Shown: positions 19,975-30,123 of the stretch, piece by piece | How the letters are laid out: every line of letters begins with the position of its first letter | Numbering within the stretch: the stretch's first letter is position 1 | Origin: Thiomicrorhabdus arctica DSM 13458 | GTDB taxonomy: Bacteria > Pseudomonadota > Gammaproteobacteria > Thiomicrospirales > Thiomicrospiraceae | Assembly: GCF_000381085.1 (NCBI RefSeq) | Contig: NZ_KB905899.1 | Span: forward strand, 682,001-746,000 | Direction: 5' to 3' | DNA: 64,000 nucleotides | Position numbers and translations under genes: made by a program | Notes under the pieces: generated by a model | The model's input: the letters and a program-made list of their open reading frames with translations, nothing else | Databases searched by the model: none | Told to the model about the DNA's origin: nothing

Positions 19975-20050
19975 TGGTGGGTGATACTGGGCTCGAACCA
20001 GTGACCCTCGCCTTGTAAGGGCGATGCTCTCCCAGCTGAGCTAATCACCC
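19975..20050 (-). tRNA. tRNA-Val (TAC)
   Basis: Minus-strand acceptor GGGTGAT pairs with ATCACCC, discriminator A and encoded CCA. The D arm is AGCTCAGCTGGGAGAGC, the anticodon loop TTACAAG with anticodon TAC on a CGCCC/GGCGA-type stem, and the T loop GTTCGAGCC. It is 76 nt including CCA and is the first gene of a two-tRNA unit. Confidence 0.96.
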
Positions 20051-20116
20051 TAATTAAGTTTAAAACCCTTGGTAAGAAAACTTACTCAAAATCTTTGTAC
20101 TCAATTGATGTGGCGT

Positions 20117-20144
20117 ATTATAGAGTGCTACGGCAACATGTCAA
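20117..20144 (-). promoter_or_regulatory. Consensus sigma70 promoter of the tRNA-Val/tRNA-Asp operon
   Basis: Minus-strand TTGACA (20144-20139) and TATAAT (20122-20117) are both perfect, with a 16-nt spacer. The predicted start is about 60 nt before the mature tRNA-Val 5' end. Confidence 0.85.
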
Positions 20145-20272
20145 TCAAGTTTTTGATGTTTTTAGCATATTTTTAAAGGCGCTTCGTTAACCGCTTGTTT
20201 TATTGCAGTATATCTAAACTTTGCAAACTAATCCGAGGGGTAATGGTCTGCTTATCAGGGCCTTAAAAACAC

Positions 20273-20297
20273 AAAACCCTTAATAAATAAGGGCTTT
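20273..20297 (-). terminator. Terminator after hupB
   Basis: Minus-strand AAAGCCCTTA, loop TTTAT, TAAGGGTTTT: a 7-bp stem followed by a short T run, about 33 bp after the hupB stop codon. Confidence 0.7.
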
Positions 20298-20329
20298 GAT
20301 ACGATCTTTGTAATGTTAAAGCGGAAGAA

Positions 20330-20605
20330 TTATCCGTTCACACTATCCTTTAGCGCTTTACCTGCTGTGAACTTAGGTACTCTAGCAGCCGGGATTTGCA
20401 TCTCTGCACCCGTTTGTGGGTTACGGCCAGTACGGGCTGCACGATCACCTACTTTAAAAGTACCAAAACCGATGATTGCAACAGAATCGCCTTTGCTCAT
20501 TGCACCAGTTATTGCAGCAACAGTTGCATCTAATGCTTTTGCTGCATCAGCTTTCGTTAAACCAGCTTTTTCTGCAATTGAACTTACTAATTCAGATTTA
20601 TTCAT
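20330..20605 (-). CDS. hupB: DNA-binding protein HU
   Basis: Small nucleoid protein that bends DNA as a dimer. At 91 residues it is a typical length. [21 protein letters not shown] forms the helical dimer part, [21 protein letters not shown] the beta arm base and tip (with the RNPQTG signature near 61-66), and [17 protein letters not shown] the C-terminus. ATG 20605 is used, not an upstream in-frame ATG four codons earlier, because GGAG lies at correct spacing before it and HU proteins start MNK. It stands directly downstream of lon, the common lon-hupB order, but has its own promoter and terminator. Confidence 0.97.
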   Translation of the reverse strand: MNKSELVSSIAEKAGLTKADAAKALDATVAAITGAMSKGDSVAIIGFGTFKVGDRAARTGRNPQTGAEMQIPAARVPKFTAGKALKDSVNG

Positions 20606-20662
20606 TATTTTCTCCATGACTATTTTAAAGTTTTATATGTATCCACCGCTTTGGGTACAGCA

Positions 20663-20692
20663 TTTATAGCAATCAACCCCAAAGGGTGTCAA
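20663..20692 (-). promoter_or_regulatory. Sigma70 promoter of hupB
   Basis: Minus-strand TTGACA (20692-20687), an 18-nt spacer and TATAAA (20668-20663). It starts inside the 110-bp lon-hupB gap. Confidence 0.75.
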
Positions 20693-20715
20693 GCAAAAAT
20701 GCGATTTTTTCGTAA

Positions 20716-23133
20716 TTAATGGTGATTTGTGCTGTTTTCGGTGGCTTTTTCACTTTCAGGCTCCTTAAATACGCCACTCTTAGCGTCTGCATCTAAAGGT
20801 TTAGGTTTTGCTGTTAAAGCCAAGTCTAAAACTTCATCAACCCATTGAACCGGACGAATATCCAGTTGGCTTTTAACTTCTTCCGGCACATCCGCTAAAT
20901 CTCGAACATTGTCATGCGGAATAAGCACCATCTTGATTCCACCCCGTAAGGCGGCCAATAACTTCTCTTTAAGACCACCAATGGGCAAGACCTCACCTCT
21001 GAGTGTAATTTCACCTGTCATGGCAACATCCGCCCTTACAGGGATACCTGTAAACACTGAAGTGATTGCAGTACAAATGGCAATCCCAGCACTAGGACCA
21101 TCTTTTTTAATAGCGCCTTCAGGGAAATGCAAGTGAAGGTCAAATTTTTCATAAAAATTGGGCTCTAACCCTAACGCATTTGACCGGCTTCTAATAACAC
21201 TCATAGCCGTCTGTACCGACTCTTGCATCACACTGCCTAATTGCCCTGTACTGTCCAACTTGCCTTTACCAGGCATCGCTGTGGCTTCAATTCTTAGTAA
21301 ATCCCCTCCTACTCTTGTCCAAGCCAAGCCTGCAACTTGACCAACACGATTCATCTCATCCACTAAACCAATACGATAACGAGCAACTCCCAAATACTCT
21401 TCTAAATCGTCTGGTGTCACCGTGATTTTACCTGAGACCTCATGAGTCACTAATTTCTTAACCGCTTTACGGCAAATCTTAGCCAACTCACGCGCTAAAA
21501 GGCGCACCCCTGCCTCACGGGTATAACATTGGATAATCGCCTTAATGGAAGACTCTTGGACGTCGAGTTCACCTTTTTTCAGGCCGTGATCCTTTTCCGC
21601 TTTGGGCAACAAGTGCTGCATCGCAATATTAAGTTTTTCAGGCTCGGTATAGCCTGAAAGGTTAATCACTTCCATACGATCTAAGAGCGCCTCAGGAATA
21701 TCCATCGAATTTGAGGTTGCGACAAACATAACATCAGACAGATCGTAATCGACCTCCAAATAATTATCATTAAAAGAGGCGTTTTGCTCAGGATCAAGTA
21801 CCTCTAAAAGTGCAGAAGCAGGATCACCACGCATATCACTCGATATTTTATCGATTTCATCTAATAAAAAGAGTGGGTTTTTGGTGCCTGCTGTTTGCAT
21901 TTTTTGAATAATTTTACCGGGTAAAGCACCAATATAAGTTTTTCGATGTCCACGAATCTCGGCCTCATCACGCACACCCCCTAAAGACATACGGACGTAT
22001 TTACGATTAGTCGCCTCTGCAATAGAACGCGCCAGCGTGGTTTTACCGACACCAGGAGGCCCTACAAGGCACAATATAGGCCCTTTCATCTTACGGACAC
22101 GCTGTTGGACCGCTAGATACTCGATAATGCGCTCTTTGACCTTATCAAGACCATAATGTTCAGCATCCAAGAAAGCTTGACTTTTATTTAAGTCTTTAGA
22201 AACACGACTGCGTTTCTTCCAAGGAATATCCAGCAACCAGTCCAAGTAATTTCTGACCACGGTGGCTTCAGAGGATTGTGCAGGCATCATTTTCAGTTTT
22301 TTTAGCTCTATTTTTGCCTTAGCTTTCGCTTCTTCCGACAAACCAGCCTTTTCTATGCGTAAAACAAACTGATCATGTTCATTAACGACCGTTTCATCAC
22401 CTTCGGCAAGTTCACTGTGAATCGCTTTAATTTTTTCATTTAAGTAGTATTCACGTTGCGTTTTATCCATTTGGCTTTTTACACGCGTCGTGATACGTTT
22501 TTCAGACTCTAAAAGCTCCAACTCGGTCTCGACCATCGATAACATACGTTCCAAACGTGCATTAATCGAAGTAATTTCCAGCAGTGACTGCTTATCACTG
22601 ACATTCAAATTAACATTAGCGGAAATAAGGTCCACCATACGTTCAGAATCCTCTTCTTTCTGAACGGAAGCTTTTACCTCTGCAGGCACTTTTTTCTTTA
22701 AGTCAGCGAATCTTGAGAACTGGCTTCTTAAGGTTCTCATTAAAGCCTGAGTATCTGCATTAGCGGGTTCACTAGCAACAATTTCACTAATATCTCCAAG
22801 CAAAACAGCACCTTCATTATGCAAGCTCGTTAATTCAAAGCGCTGAATCCCCTCAACCAAAACTTTAACCGTACCATCAGGTAATTTTAACAACTGTAAA
22901 ATAGTTGCCATTGTACCCACTGAGTAAAGGTCTTCTAATTTAGGAACATCCTGCTCAGCACTTTTCTGTGCCACCAAAAAAATCTGTTTATCGCCATTCA
23001 TGGCTTCATTGAGAGCATGGATGGACTTTTCTCTGCCAACAAACAAGGGCATGACATTACCAGGAAAGACGACAACATCTCTTAAAGGCAGCACCAATAC
23101 ATTCATTTTCATACTTATTTGATCAATATCCAT
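20716..23133 (-). CDS. lon: ATP-dependent Lon protease
   Basis: Cytoplasmic AAA+ serine protease degrading misfolded and short-lived regulatory proteins. The 805 residues comprise the N-terminal substrate domain ([21 protein letters not shown] near 14-34), a coiled-coil linker, an AAA+ module with Walker A GPPGVGKT at 358-365 and Walker [12 protein letters not shown], and a protease domain with the Ser-Lys dyad: S681 in KDGPSAGIA and the lysine of [10 protein letters not shown] about 43 residues later. AGAGGAT precedes the ATG at good spacing. It lies between clpX and hupB on the same strand. A terminator separates it from clpX. No clear heat-shock (sigma32) promoter was recognised in the 115-bp gap, though one is expected from the family. 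Confidence 0.98.
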   Translation of the reverse strand: MDIDQISMKMNVLVLPLRDVVVFPGNVMPLFVGREKSIHALNEAMNGDKQIFLVAQKSAEQDVPKLEDLYSVGTMATILQLLKLPDGTVKVLVEGIQRFELTSLHNEGAVLLGDISEIVASEPANADTQALMRTLRSQFSRFADLKKKVPAEVKASVQKEEDSERMVDLISANVNLNVSDKQSLLEITSINARLERMLSMVETELELLESEKRITTRVKSQMDKTQREYYLNEKIKAIHSELAEGDETVVNEHDQFVLRIEKAGLSEEAKAKAKIELKKLKMMPAQSSEATVVRNYLDWLLDIPWKKRSRVSKDLNKSQAFLDAEHYGLDKVKERIIEYLAVQQRVRKMKGPILCLVGPPGVGKTTLARSIAEATNRKYVRMSLGGVRDEAEIRGHRKTYIGALPGKIIQKMQTAGTKNPLFLLDEIDKISSDMRGDPASALLEVLDPEQNASFNDNYLEVDYDLSDVMFVATSNSMDIPEALLDRMEVINLSGYTEPEKLNIAMQHLLPKAEKDHGLKKGELDVQESSIKAIIQCYTREAGVRLLARELAKICRKAVKKLVTHEVSGKITVTPDDLEEYLGVARYRIGLVDEMNRVGQVAGLAWTRVGGDLLRIEATAMPGKGKLDSTGQLGSVMQESVQTAMSVIRSRSNALGLEPNFYEKFDLHLHFPEGAIKKDGPSAGIAICTAITSVFTGIPVRADVAMTGEITLRGEVLPIGGLKEKLLAALRGGIKMVLIPHDNVRDLADVPEEVKSQLDIRPVQWVDEVLDLALTAKPKPLDADAKSGVFKEPESEKATENSTNHH

Positions 23134-23177
23134 TTTTATCCTCTCATGCGAAATTGAACCACACCAAATTTCACCTT

Positions 23178-23206
23178 AAAAAAAACCCAGACAAGCTGGG
23201 TTTTAA
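23178..23206 (-). terminator. Intrinsic terminator after clpX
   Basis: Minus-strand AACCCAG, loop CTTGT, CTGGGTT followed by a T run, about 45 bp after the clpX stop codon. Confidence 0.85.
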
Positions 23207-23248
23207 AACAATACCGCACTTATTTCTCGTGCTTCGTTTAAACCAGAG

Positions 23249-24508
23249 CTATTCACTTGATGCCTTTTTCGGCACCTCATCTTGATAGACCAACATCGGG
23301 GGTTTTTTCCCTTGGATGACTGCTTTATTAATAACGACTTTAGCGACATTTTTCAAGCTTGGTAAATCATACATTGTATCTAGCAATAATAACTCCAAGA
23401 TTGAACGCAGACCACGCGCACCCGTTTTACGAGCGATTGCTAACTTCGCAATTTCAGTCAAAGCATCTTTTCTAAACTGTAATTCAGCGCCTTCCAACTC
23501 AAACATTTTTTGAAACTGTTTGACGAGAGCATTTTTAGGTTCCGTTAAAATTTTAACCAATGCCTCTTCATCCAACTCTTCTAAAGAGGTAATCACCGGC
23601 AAGCGCCCGACAAACTCAGGAATCAAACCAAACTTAATTAAATCTTCCGGCTCTATTTTTTGAAATTTTTGAGAAACCGTTAATTTATTTTCAGCGGTTT
23701 TTACTTTTGCTGAAAAACCAATACCGATATTGGTTTCAGTACGTTGGTCAATGATCTTATCCAAACCATCAAACGCCCCACCCACGATAAATAGGATTTT
23801 AGACGTATCAACTTGAATCATATCCTGATTAGGGTGCTTACGCCCACCTTGTGGAGGAACGGAGGCAACCGTGCCCTCTATCAATTTCAGTAATGCTTGC
23901 TGAACACCTTCACCAGAGACATCTCGAGTGATCGATGGATTTTCAGATTTTCGAGTAATCTTATCAATCTCATCAATGTAAATAATTCCACGTTCTGCTT
24001 TCTCTGGGTCATTATCACAATGCTGCAATAACTTGAGAACAATGCTCTCAACGTCTTCACCTACATAACCCGCTTCCGTTAAAGTGGTTGCATCCGCAAT
24101 GGCAAAAGGCACATCTAATAGGCGTGCTAGGGTCTGTGCTAACAGCGTCTTACCTGAACCCGTAGGTCCTATCAGTAAAATATTACTTTTTGTCAGCTCA
24201 ACATCATCTTTAGCATGCGCATTTTGTAAACGCTTGTAATGGTTATAAACGGCAACTGACAGTACTTTTTTCGGCTGCTTCTGACCAATGACATAATCAT
24301 CCAAAATAGCACTAATTTCATGCGGGGTTGGTAAATTATCCAACTCAAATTGGCTCATCTCTTCTTCGCCAAATTCTTCGCGTAAAATATCATTACACAA
24401 CTCTACACACTCATCACAAATATAAACCGATGGGCCTGCGATTAATTTTCTAACTTCATCCTGGGTTTTACCACAAAACGAACAATCTAAAGTTTTGTCT
24501 TCGCTCAT
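23249..24508 (-). CDS. clpX: ClpX, ATPase and specificity subunit of the ClpXP protease
   Basis: AAA+ unfoldase that feeds substrates into ClpP. The 419 residues carry an N-terminal zinc-binding domain with four cysteines (CSFCG...CDECVELC, about 9-36), Walker [10 protein letters not shown] near 115, Walker [12 protein letters not shown] and sensor motifs. The ATG at 24508 is used: a TTG three codons upstream is possible, but ClpX proteins begin MSEDK. It starts 11 bp after clpP, so the two form one operon, with a terminator behind clpX. Confidence 0.98.
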   Translation of the reverse strand: MSEDKTLDCSFCGKTQDEVRKLIAGPSVYICDECVELCNDILREEFGEEEMSQFELDNLPTPHEISAILDDYVIGQKQPKKVLSVAVYNHYKRLQNAHAKDDVELTKSNILLIGPTGSGKTLLAQTLARLLDVPFAIADATTLTEAGYVGEDVESIVLKLLQHCDNDPEKAERGIIYIDEIDKITRKSENPSITRDVSGEGVQQALLKLIEGTVASVPPQGGRKHPNQDMIQVDTSKILFIVGGAFDGLDKIIDQRTETNIGIGFSAKVKTAENKLTVSQKFQKIEPEDLIKFGLIPEFVGRLPVITSLEELDEEALVKILTEPKNALVKQFQKMFELEGAELQFRKDALTEIAKLAIARKTGARGLRSILELLLLDTMYDLPSLKNVAKVVINKAVIQGKKPPMLVYQDEVPKKASSE

Positions 24509-24519
24509 TCTTTTCAACC

Positions 24520-25119
24520 CTATCGGTTCGTTAATACTTTATCAATCAAACCATACTCACACGCTTGTTGCGCACTCATAAAGTTATCACGGTCCGTGTC
24601 TTTTTCTATTGTTTCCATTGGTTGCCCAGTATGCTCAGCTAACGCCCTATTCAACTTCTCTTTAATTTGCATAATTTCTTGTGCATGAATCTGAATATCG
24701 CTTGCCTGGCCTTGAAAACCACCTAAAGGTTGGTGAATCATGACTCGAGAATTTGGCAAAGCAAAACGTTTACCTTTCTCGCCTGCTGACAATAAAAAGG
24801 AACCCATACTGGCGGCTTGACCAATACACATCGTGCTCACATTTGGCTTAATAAAGCGCATGGTGTCATAGATTGCCATACCGGCCGTGACGCTGCCACC
24901 GGGTGAATTGATGTACAAATGAATATCTTTCTCTGGATTTTCGGATTCCAAAAACAGCATCTGAGCAACAATCAAGTTTGCCATATGATCTTCAACTGGG
25001 CCTACTAAAAAGATAACACGCTCTTTTAAAAGTCTAGAGTAGATATCATACGAGCGTTCGCCACGGCTAGTCTGCTCGACGACCATTGGTACTAATGCAT
25101 TGTTAATCATATTATCCAT
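24520..25119 (-). CDS. clpP: ClpP, proteolytic subunit of Clp proteases
   Basis: Serine peptidase forming the tetradecameric chamber of ClpXP. The 199 residues contain the catalytic triad: S104 in GQAASMGS, H129 in [10 protein letters not shown] and D178 in [25 protein letters not shown] (about 70-87) is the oxyanion and substrate-groove region. The N-terminal stretch [23 protein letters not shown] is the usual processing and axial-loop segment. It is first of the clpP-clpX pair. The 320 bp upstream to tig contains the tig terminator and an AT-rich segment presumed to hold the promoter. Confidence 0.98.
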   Translation of the reverse strand: MDNMINNALVPMVVEQTSRGERSYDIYSRLLKERVIFLVGPVEDHMANLIVAQMLFLESENPEKDIHLYINSPGGSVTAGMAIYDTMRFIKPNVSTMCIGQAASMGSFLLSAGEKGKRFALPNSRVMIHQPLGGFQGQASDIQIHAQEIMQIKEKLNRALAEHTGQPMETIEKDTDRDNFMSAQQACEYGLIDKVLTNR

Positions 25120-25346
25120 ATTCTGTATTTCATCCTATTTGAAGACTTCTGGAAAATTTTGCATAACCTTAGTGAACACGTAAAAGGGTTAAAATCATTC
25201 TTATTTTCGACGAAAATCTGAAAAGATCGCTCTATTTCTTTTTTTGTCTCAATGAGCAATTTAGCCCCATGTTTTCTTCATTCCTAAGGTAGTCAAAACT
25301 CTCGTTTGATTATTTAAGGTGTATCTTAGCTGTTTCTTAGGCAAAA

Positions 25347-25397
25347 AAAAACTTAACCCCACCGACAAATCGAAGATTTATCACCAGGATTAAGTTT
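25347..25397 (-). terminator. Long terminator hairpin after tig
   Basis: Minus-strand AACTTAA...TTAAGTT outer stem and GATAAATC-ttc-GATTTGTC inner stem, followed by a run of T. It lies 43 bp after the tig stop codon and is the main feature of the 25120-25439 gap, which otherwise shows no gene. Confidence 0.8.
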
Positions 25398-25439
25398 TCG
25401 AGTGAATCTTAGCGAACTAAGATCAAACTAAAGCCCAAA

Positions 25440-26753
25440 TTAAGCAGCTGGAGTTATTACTTCATCAAAACTTTTAGTGACTTCAGTCACTTTTGCTTCC
25501 GCTAAGATATTGGCTGCAACTTTACTTTCAACTAAGATGGCACGAATTTCACTCTTAGCACCTGGATTTTCTGAATACCAGTTAATCACTTCAGCAGGAT
25601 CTTCATAAGAAGACGCTTGTTCAGCAATATAAGCATTCACTTCGTCATCCGTTGCTTCAAGGTTATTCTCCTTGATGATATCCCCCAGAATCAAACCTAA
25701 CTTAACACGCTTCTTAGCTTCCTCATGGAAATGCTCAGCTTCAACATTAACATCCGCAGGATTCATCCCTTGCTGTTGAATATTTTGTACCGCGCGATCC
25801 ATCAAACTCTTAACTTCTTGCTCCATAAGTGACTTAGGAACATTAACGTCCACGACTTCTTGTAAAGAGTCTAATACCGCAGTACGATTCTTACTCTCAA
25901 CAGCGCGTTGTAATTCTTTCGCCATACTGTCTTTAATTTCGACCTTAAGAGCCTCTTCAGTACCTGCTTCAACACCAAAAGATTGTACAAATTCTTCATC
26001 GATATCAGGCAAGACTTTTGTCATAACAGAATGAACGGTGATATCAAATGTAGCCGTTTTACCTTTTAATGCGTCTGAATGGTACTCTTCAGGAAAAGTG
26101 ACTTCAATCACTTTCTCTTCGCCTTTTTTCATACCAATAATTTGGTCTTCAAAACCTGGGATCATTCGACCAGAGCCTAACTCAAGCGGCGCATCTTCTG
26201 CAGCGCCACCGTCAAATTCTACACCGTCAATTTTACCAACGAAATCGATAATAACCTGCTCGCCTTTTTTAGCTTTTTTAGCGGCACTTTTCGACGGCTT
26301 CCATGCCATACGTTGCTCGCGTAAACGAGTAATCATATTATCAACGTCAGTATCTGTTACTTCAGCATTCACGGTTTCAACGGTAATGCCGCTGAATTTT
26401 GGCAAGGTAATCTCTGGATAAACTTCAAAACGTGCCGTGAATTTAACCTGCCCATCGACATCATTCAAATCATCAAACATTGGGTGGCCAGCAACATTTA
26501 GCGATTCTTGGTCCACTGCATCATAAAATGCCTTTTGTAAGGCTTCACCCATCATTTCTTGGTTTACTTGCGCCCCATGACGCTTCTTAACAACGTTTAA
26601 TGGCACTTTACCTGCGCGAAAACCATCCATTTTGATAGTACGACGAATCTCGTTTAAACGCTTTTCTACGCTTGCATTTAGGTCTGACGATGGAAATGTG
26701 ACCGTCATCTTATGCTCAAGACCTTGTTCTGGTTTTTCTACAGTTACTTGCAT
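25440..26753 (-). CDS. tig: Trigger factor, ribosome-associated chaperone
   Basis: First chaperone to meet nascent chains, bound at the ribosome exit. The 437 residues comprise the ribosome-binding N-domain with the signature GFRAGKVP at 44-51, a PPIase (FKBP-like) domain about 150-245 (GEQVIIDFVGKIDGVEFDGG), and a long helical C-terminal domain. ATG 26753 (MQVTVEK) is used: a TTG four codons earlier is in frame but has no better ribosome site. tig, clpP, clpX and lon follow in the usual order on one strand, a complete cytosolic protein quality-control block. Confidence 0.97.
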   Translation of the reverse strand: MQVTVEKPEQGLEHKMTVTFPSSDLNASVEKRLNEIRRTIKMDGFRAGKVPLNVVKKRHGAQVNQEMMGEALQKAFYDAVDQESLNVAGHPMFDDLNDVDGQVKFTARFEVYPEITLPKFSGITVETVNAEVTDTDVDNMITRLREQRMAWKPSKSAAKKAKKGEQVIIDFVGKIDGVEFDGGAAEDAPLELGSGRMIPGFEDQIIGMKKGEEKVIEVTFPEEYHSDALKGKTATFDITVHSVMTKVLPDIDEEFVQSFGVEAGTEEALKVEIKDSMAKELQRAVESKNRTAVLDSLQEVVDVNVPKSLMEQEVKSLMDRAVQNIQQQGMNPADVNVEAEHFHEEAKKRVKLGLILGDIIKENNLEATDDEVNAYIAEQASSYEDPAEVINWYSENPGAKSEIRAILVESKVAANILAEAKVTEVTKSFDEVITPAA

Positions 26754-27026
26754 ATTAAATCTCAAAGTTGATGTTTAAAATTGGTAAATCAGTTAATTCT
26801 CATTAACTAAAAATCAGGATCAAAATTATACTTACTTCACCATTAAAGTGGAAGTAAAACCGTTAAAATTGACCAAATATCGAATAAAAACAAGGTTGGG
26901 AGAGGTTACCATCTTGTATAAACGTTAAAAAATGCTAGAATTCCTATCAAATTATCTTATAGGGTGTAAAGTTTTCTGCCTACGACTTCACTCATCAAGA
27001 ATACCTAATGAACAAAGGATTTAGAA

Positions 27027-27230
27027 ATGAATATCGAACGTATTGTATTGTTAGTGGCTGGTTTTATGGTTCTAGCAAGTGCTATCTTAAGTGTTTGGCA
27101 TACCCCAGAATGGATTTACCTTACTGGTTTCGTGGGCGCGAACCTTATGTTCTCAGCGATGACGGGCTTCTGCCCAATGGTTTTAATTCTCCGCAAACTG
27201 GGTTTTAAGCACGGTCACTCGTTTAAATAA
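27027..27230 (+). CDS. DUF2892 (YgaP-type transmembrane) small membrane protein
   Basis: A 67-residue protein made almost entirely of the DUF2892 domain: two hydrophobic helices (about 5-23 and 28-50) with the conserved HTPEWIYLTGFVGANLMFSAMTGFCPM and a short basic tail. In YgaP this domain anchors a rhodanese that handles sulfane sulfur. Here there is no fused rhodanese. The cysteine of GFCPM is conserved in the family. AAAGGA stands before the ATG at 27027. An overlapping frame at 27008-27208 is rejected. A strong terminator follows within 30 bp, so the gene is monocistronic. A link to sulfur metabolism is inferred from the family only. Confidence 0.88.
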   Translation: MNIERIVLLVAGFMVLASAILSVWHTPEWIYLTGFVGANLMFSAMTGFCPMVLILRKLGFKHGHSFK

Positions 27231-27255
27231 GACTTTACACTCCGAGTTGTGTTGC

Positions 27256-27294
27256 AAAAAAGGCCTGTCATTTAATATGACAGGCCTTTTTTTT
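27256..27294 (+). terminator. Strong terminator between the DUF2892 and ABC-F genes
   Basis: A 15-bp stem (AAAAAAGGCCTGTCA / TGACAGGCCTTTTTT) with a 7-nt loop and a long T-tract. A-tract and T-tract flank it symmetrically, so it can serve both converging genes. Confidence 0.92.
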
Positions 27295-27313
27295 GAATAG
27301 GCATTGAAAATGC

Positions 27314-29236
27314 CTACTTTGTGAGCTCAGCCTCTACGATTTCTTTTTCAACTTCTAACCGTTCCTGCAGTTCTAACCACTCCATCTCACACTCTTCGAT
27401 TGCGCCTTCACACTCTGCCTGAGATTGAATGCACTCCGCTAATTTAGTTTTATTTTCAGCTTCATATAAGCGACTATCTTCCATTAACGTATGATATTCA
27501 GACTGTTTGGCCTGCAACGACTCTAACTGACGTTCTATTTTCTTAACGGCTTGAGTAATTGGTTTAAGGCGCGCATCCACCTTTTTTCTCTGTGTTGCAT
27601 TGATTTGACGCGCCTGTTTTTTCGTTTGACCAGGCCTGGTCTCTTTAGATTCAAGATCAACTTGCTTCAACTGTTTAAGGCGCGCTTGAAGATAGGTGTC
27701 TAAATCCCCTACAAAACGTGAAACCTCACCATTATGTACCCACCAAAACTGATCTGCAATGCTGGTCAATAAATGCTTATCATGTGTGACAACAATTAAG
27801 GCTCCCGTAAAATCTTGTAGCGCCATATCTAATGCATCACGAGTTTCCATATCCAAATGGTTAGTCGGCTCATCCAAAATAATCAAATTGGGTTTTTGAA
27901 AAACAATCATCGCCAGTGCTAAACGCGCTTTTTCGCCACCTGAAAAATGATTAATGGAGTCCAAGCATTGTGTATTTGAAAACCCAAAACCTCCTAAGAA
28001 ATTACGCGCCTCTTGGTCCGTAGGGGCCTCTGGTAACATTAATAAATGTTGCAATGGACTCTTATCCAAAATGAGCGATTCAAGTTGGTGTTGAGCAAAA
28101 TAGCCAAACTTAACCCCCTTGTTGATTTGAACTTTACCACTGCTGGGTTTTAAATCACCGACAAGCAATTTAATCAAGGTTGATTTACCCGAGCCATTAA
28201 CCCCCACCAATCCAATACGATCCCCCGCACGTAATACCAACTTAACAGAGTCTAAAATCGGTTTTTGTGGGTATGAAAAACTGGCCGAATCCAATGACAA
28301 CATGGGATCAGGCTGATGCAAAGGTGGAATGAATTCAAAATGAAAAGGGTTGGTTGCCTGCACCGCCGCAATAGACTCCATTCTCTCCAATGCTTTTACA
28401 CGGCTCTGCGCCTGCTTGGCTTTGGATGCCTTAGCTTTGAATCGTTCAATAAAGCTTTTCAGATGTTGCATCTGTTGTTTTTGTTTATCATGTAGAGATT
28501 GCTGTTGCATCAACTGTTCATTTCGCTGGCGCTCGAAGGAGGCAAAGTTACCAGAATAGAACGTGATTTTTTGATCATGGATATGAGCGATACCTTGCAC
28601 CGCTTGATCCAGAAAATCACGGTCATGGGAAATAATTAAAATCGCGCCTTGGTAGGATTTAAGCCACTGTTCTAACCAAGCAACCGCTTCAATATCCAAG
28701 TGATTGGTCGGCTCATCCAGTAACAATAAATCGGAACGCTGCATTAATGCTCGGCCTAATTTAAGGCGAACTTGCCAACCACCTGAAAACTGGGCCATGG
28801 GTTTCGTAAAATCGCTCTCTACAAACCCTAAACCATACAATAACTGCTTGGCTTTGCTCGGTATTGCAAACCCATCCATTTTATCCAAAGCATCATAAGC
28901 CTTCACCAATAAATCATGATCATTCGAGGCTTCCGCTTTCTCAATCAACTCTTGCGCTTCAGCGTATTTGGTATCGCCAAAGGTGACATAACGCAGTGCT
29001 TGAGCATCCGGACGACGTACTTCCTGCTCAACATAACCAATCAGCCAATTAGCCGGAATACCAATGTTTCCCGCCTCGATTGAGACTTCACCTAACAGAC
29101 ATTTAAACAACGTCGTTTTACCCACCCCATTTTGACCGACCAAACCAATTTTTTGTCCAGGATGAATATTAAGATTTGCGCCATCGAAAAGAGGCTTAAC
29201 ACCTGCACGAATCGATAAATTTTGTAGACATAACAT
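27314..29236 (-). CDS. yheS: ABC-F family ATPase (YheS-like)
   Basis: Soluble ribosome-associated ATPase of the ABC-F class, with no membrane domain. The 640 residues hold two ABC domains: Walker A GQNGVGKT near 33-40 and GVNGSGKS near 347, signatures FSGGWQVRL and FSGGEKARL, and Walker B LLLLDEPTNHLD and LIILDEPTNHLD. The interdomain linker (about 235-300) is highly charged and rich in K/Q. A C-terminal coiled-coil (about 540-635) follows a basic segment containing TRPGQTKKQARQ. YheS is chosen over Uup or EttA by length and C-terminal extension. The actual translation substrate is unknown. One palindrome copy lies in the TRPGQT codons. Confidence 0.92.
   Translation of the reverse strand: MLCLQNLSIRAGVKPLFDGANLNIHPGQKIGLVGQNGVGKTTLFKCLLGEVSIEAGNIGIPANWLIGYVEQEVRRPDAQALRYVTFGDTKYAEAQELIEKAEASNDHDLLVKAYDALDKMDGFAIPSKAKQLLYGLGFVESDFTKPMAQFSGGWQVRLKLGRALMQRSDLLLLDEPTNHLDIEAVAWLEQWLKSYQGAILIISHDRDFLDQAVQGIAHIHDQKITFYSGNFASFERQRNEQLMQQQSLHDKQKQQMQHLKSFIERFKAKASKAKQAQSRVKALERMESIAAVQATNPFHFEFIPPLHQPDPMLSLDSASFSYPQKPILDSVKLVLRAGDRIGLVGVNGSGKSTLIKLLVGDLKPSSGKVQINKGVKFGYFAQHQLESLILDKSPLQHLLMLPEAPTDQEARNFLGGFGFSNTQCLDSINHFSGGEKARLALAMIVFQKPNLIILDEPTNHLDMETRDALDMALQDFTGALIVVTHDKHLLTSIADQFWWVHNGEVSRFVGDLDTYLQARLKQLKQVDLESKETRPGQTKKQARQINATQRKKVDARLKPITQAVKKIERQLESLQAKQSEYHTLMEDSRLYEAENKTKLAECIQSQAECEGAIEECEMEWLELQERLEVEKEIVEAELTK
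27629..27640. repeat. ACCAGGCCTGGT palindrome copy, in yheS
   Basis: Exact 12-mer, extended to 14 as GACCAGGCCTGGTC. It is read on the minus strand in a different frame from most copies, encoding T-R-P-G. Confidence 0.9.
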
Positions 29237-29445
29237 GTATGGGGTTTCCTTAACCGTGTGTCATTTAACTGAACCTTTGCACAAGATAGGGACAAGATAA
29301 CAATGAGATAAATTTAGACCAATGGCAATAAAACAGTGTGAGTTATAACGAACGACTGTCTCATGTTTAACAAAAAACAGTCAAATATTAGCTTTGATAG
29401 CTGTTGATTAGTGCTTGTAAAGTCCTCAAGTGTCGACGATAAACT

Positions 29446-30123
29446 CTATTCGACGAGCTGGCCATCAAGCAAAGTCAGTTGTCGATCCATTTTTGCAGCA
29501 AGTTCAAGATCATGGGTGACAATTAAGATGGCTGTCTGCAACTCTTGATTCAACTCTAACAAAAGGTTAAAGACTTGATTGGCGGCACTATGATCCAAAT
29601 TACCAGTTGGCTCATCAGCGAGAATGCATTTGGGTTCTGTAATAAGTGCCCGTGCTATTGCAACTCTTTGACGCTCGCCACCAGAAAGTTCGCTGGGTTT
29701 ATGCTCCATACGTGCTGCCAAGCCCACACGTTTTAATAACGTTTGAGCTTTAATACATGCAATAGCGCTATCAGTACGACGAATACGTAATGGCATCATG
29801 ACGTTTTCCAATGCCGTTAATTCGGGCAACAAATGGTGAAACTGATATACAAAACCCATATGCTGATTTCTCAATCGCCCTCGTTTAGCTTCGCCTTCAG
29901 TTGAAAAAGGCGCGGAATTTAAACGAACTACACCGGAATCTGGGGTATCCAAACCCGCAAGCACATGCAATAAAGTACTTTTCCCTGAACCTGACGCGCC
30001 GATAATAGCAATTTTCTCGCCGGCATACAGACTGAAATCAATGTCTGAAAATACCGATGTCTGGATAATGCCTTCATGGTAAGTTTTCGATAGCTGAGTC
30101 GCTTCTAATACTAAATTACTCAT
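29446..30123 (-). CDS. lolD: LolD, ATPase of the lipoprotein-releasing complex
   Basis: Cytoplasmic ATPase of LolCDE, which extracts lipoproteins from the inner membrane and hands them to LolA. The 225 residues contain Walker A GASGSGKST near 38-46, Q-loop FVYQFHHLLPELTALENVMMP (the LolD/MacB type), signature LSGGERQRVA, Walker B LADEPTGNLD and a switch histidine in ILIVTHD. It overlaps the end of the LolC/E gene by 8 bp, indicating co-translation. Only one permease gene is adjacent, where E. coli has two. Confidence 0.95.
   Translation of the reverse strand: MSNLVLEATQLSKTYHEGIIQTSVFSDIDFSLYAGEKIAIIGASGSGKSTLLHVLAGLDTPDSGVVRLNSAPFSTEGEAKRGRLRNQHMGFVYQFHHLLPELTALENVMMPLRIRRTDSAIACIKAQTLLKRVGLAARMEHKPSELSGGERQRVAIARALITEPKCILADEPTGNLDHSAANQVFNLLLELNQELQTAILIVTHDLELAAKMDRQLTLLDGQLVE

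Noticed and set aside
19791-20048. Minus-strand frame containing VAQLVRAPACHVGGREFK.
   Set aside because: A well-known false protein made by translating tRNA genes; the stretch is tRNA-Asp and tRNA-Val.
27008-27208. A 66-codon frame overlapping the DUF2892 gene.
   Set aside because: It lacks a family match, and the other frame has a ribosome site and the complete DUF2892 motif.
27256-27294. The AGGCCT in the terminator stem as a palindrome copy.
   Set aside because: The two AGGCCT sites lie in the opposite stem arms and lack the flanking CC/GG; explained by the terminator alone.
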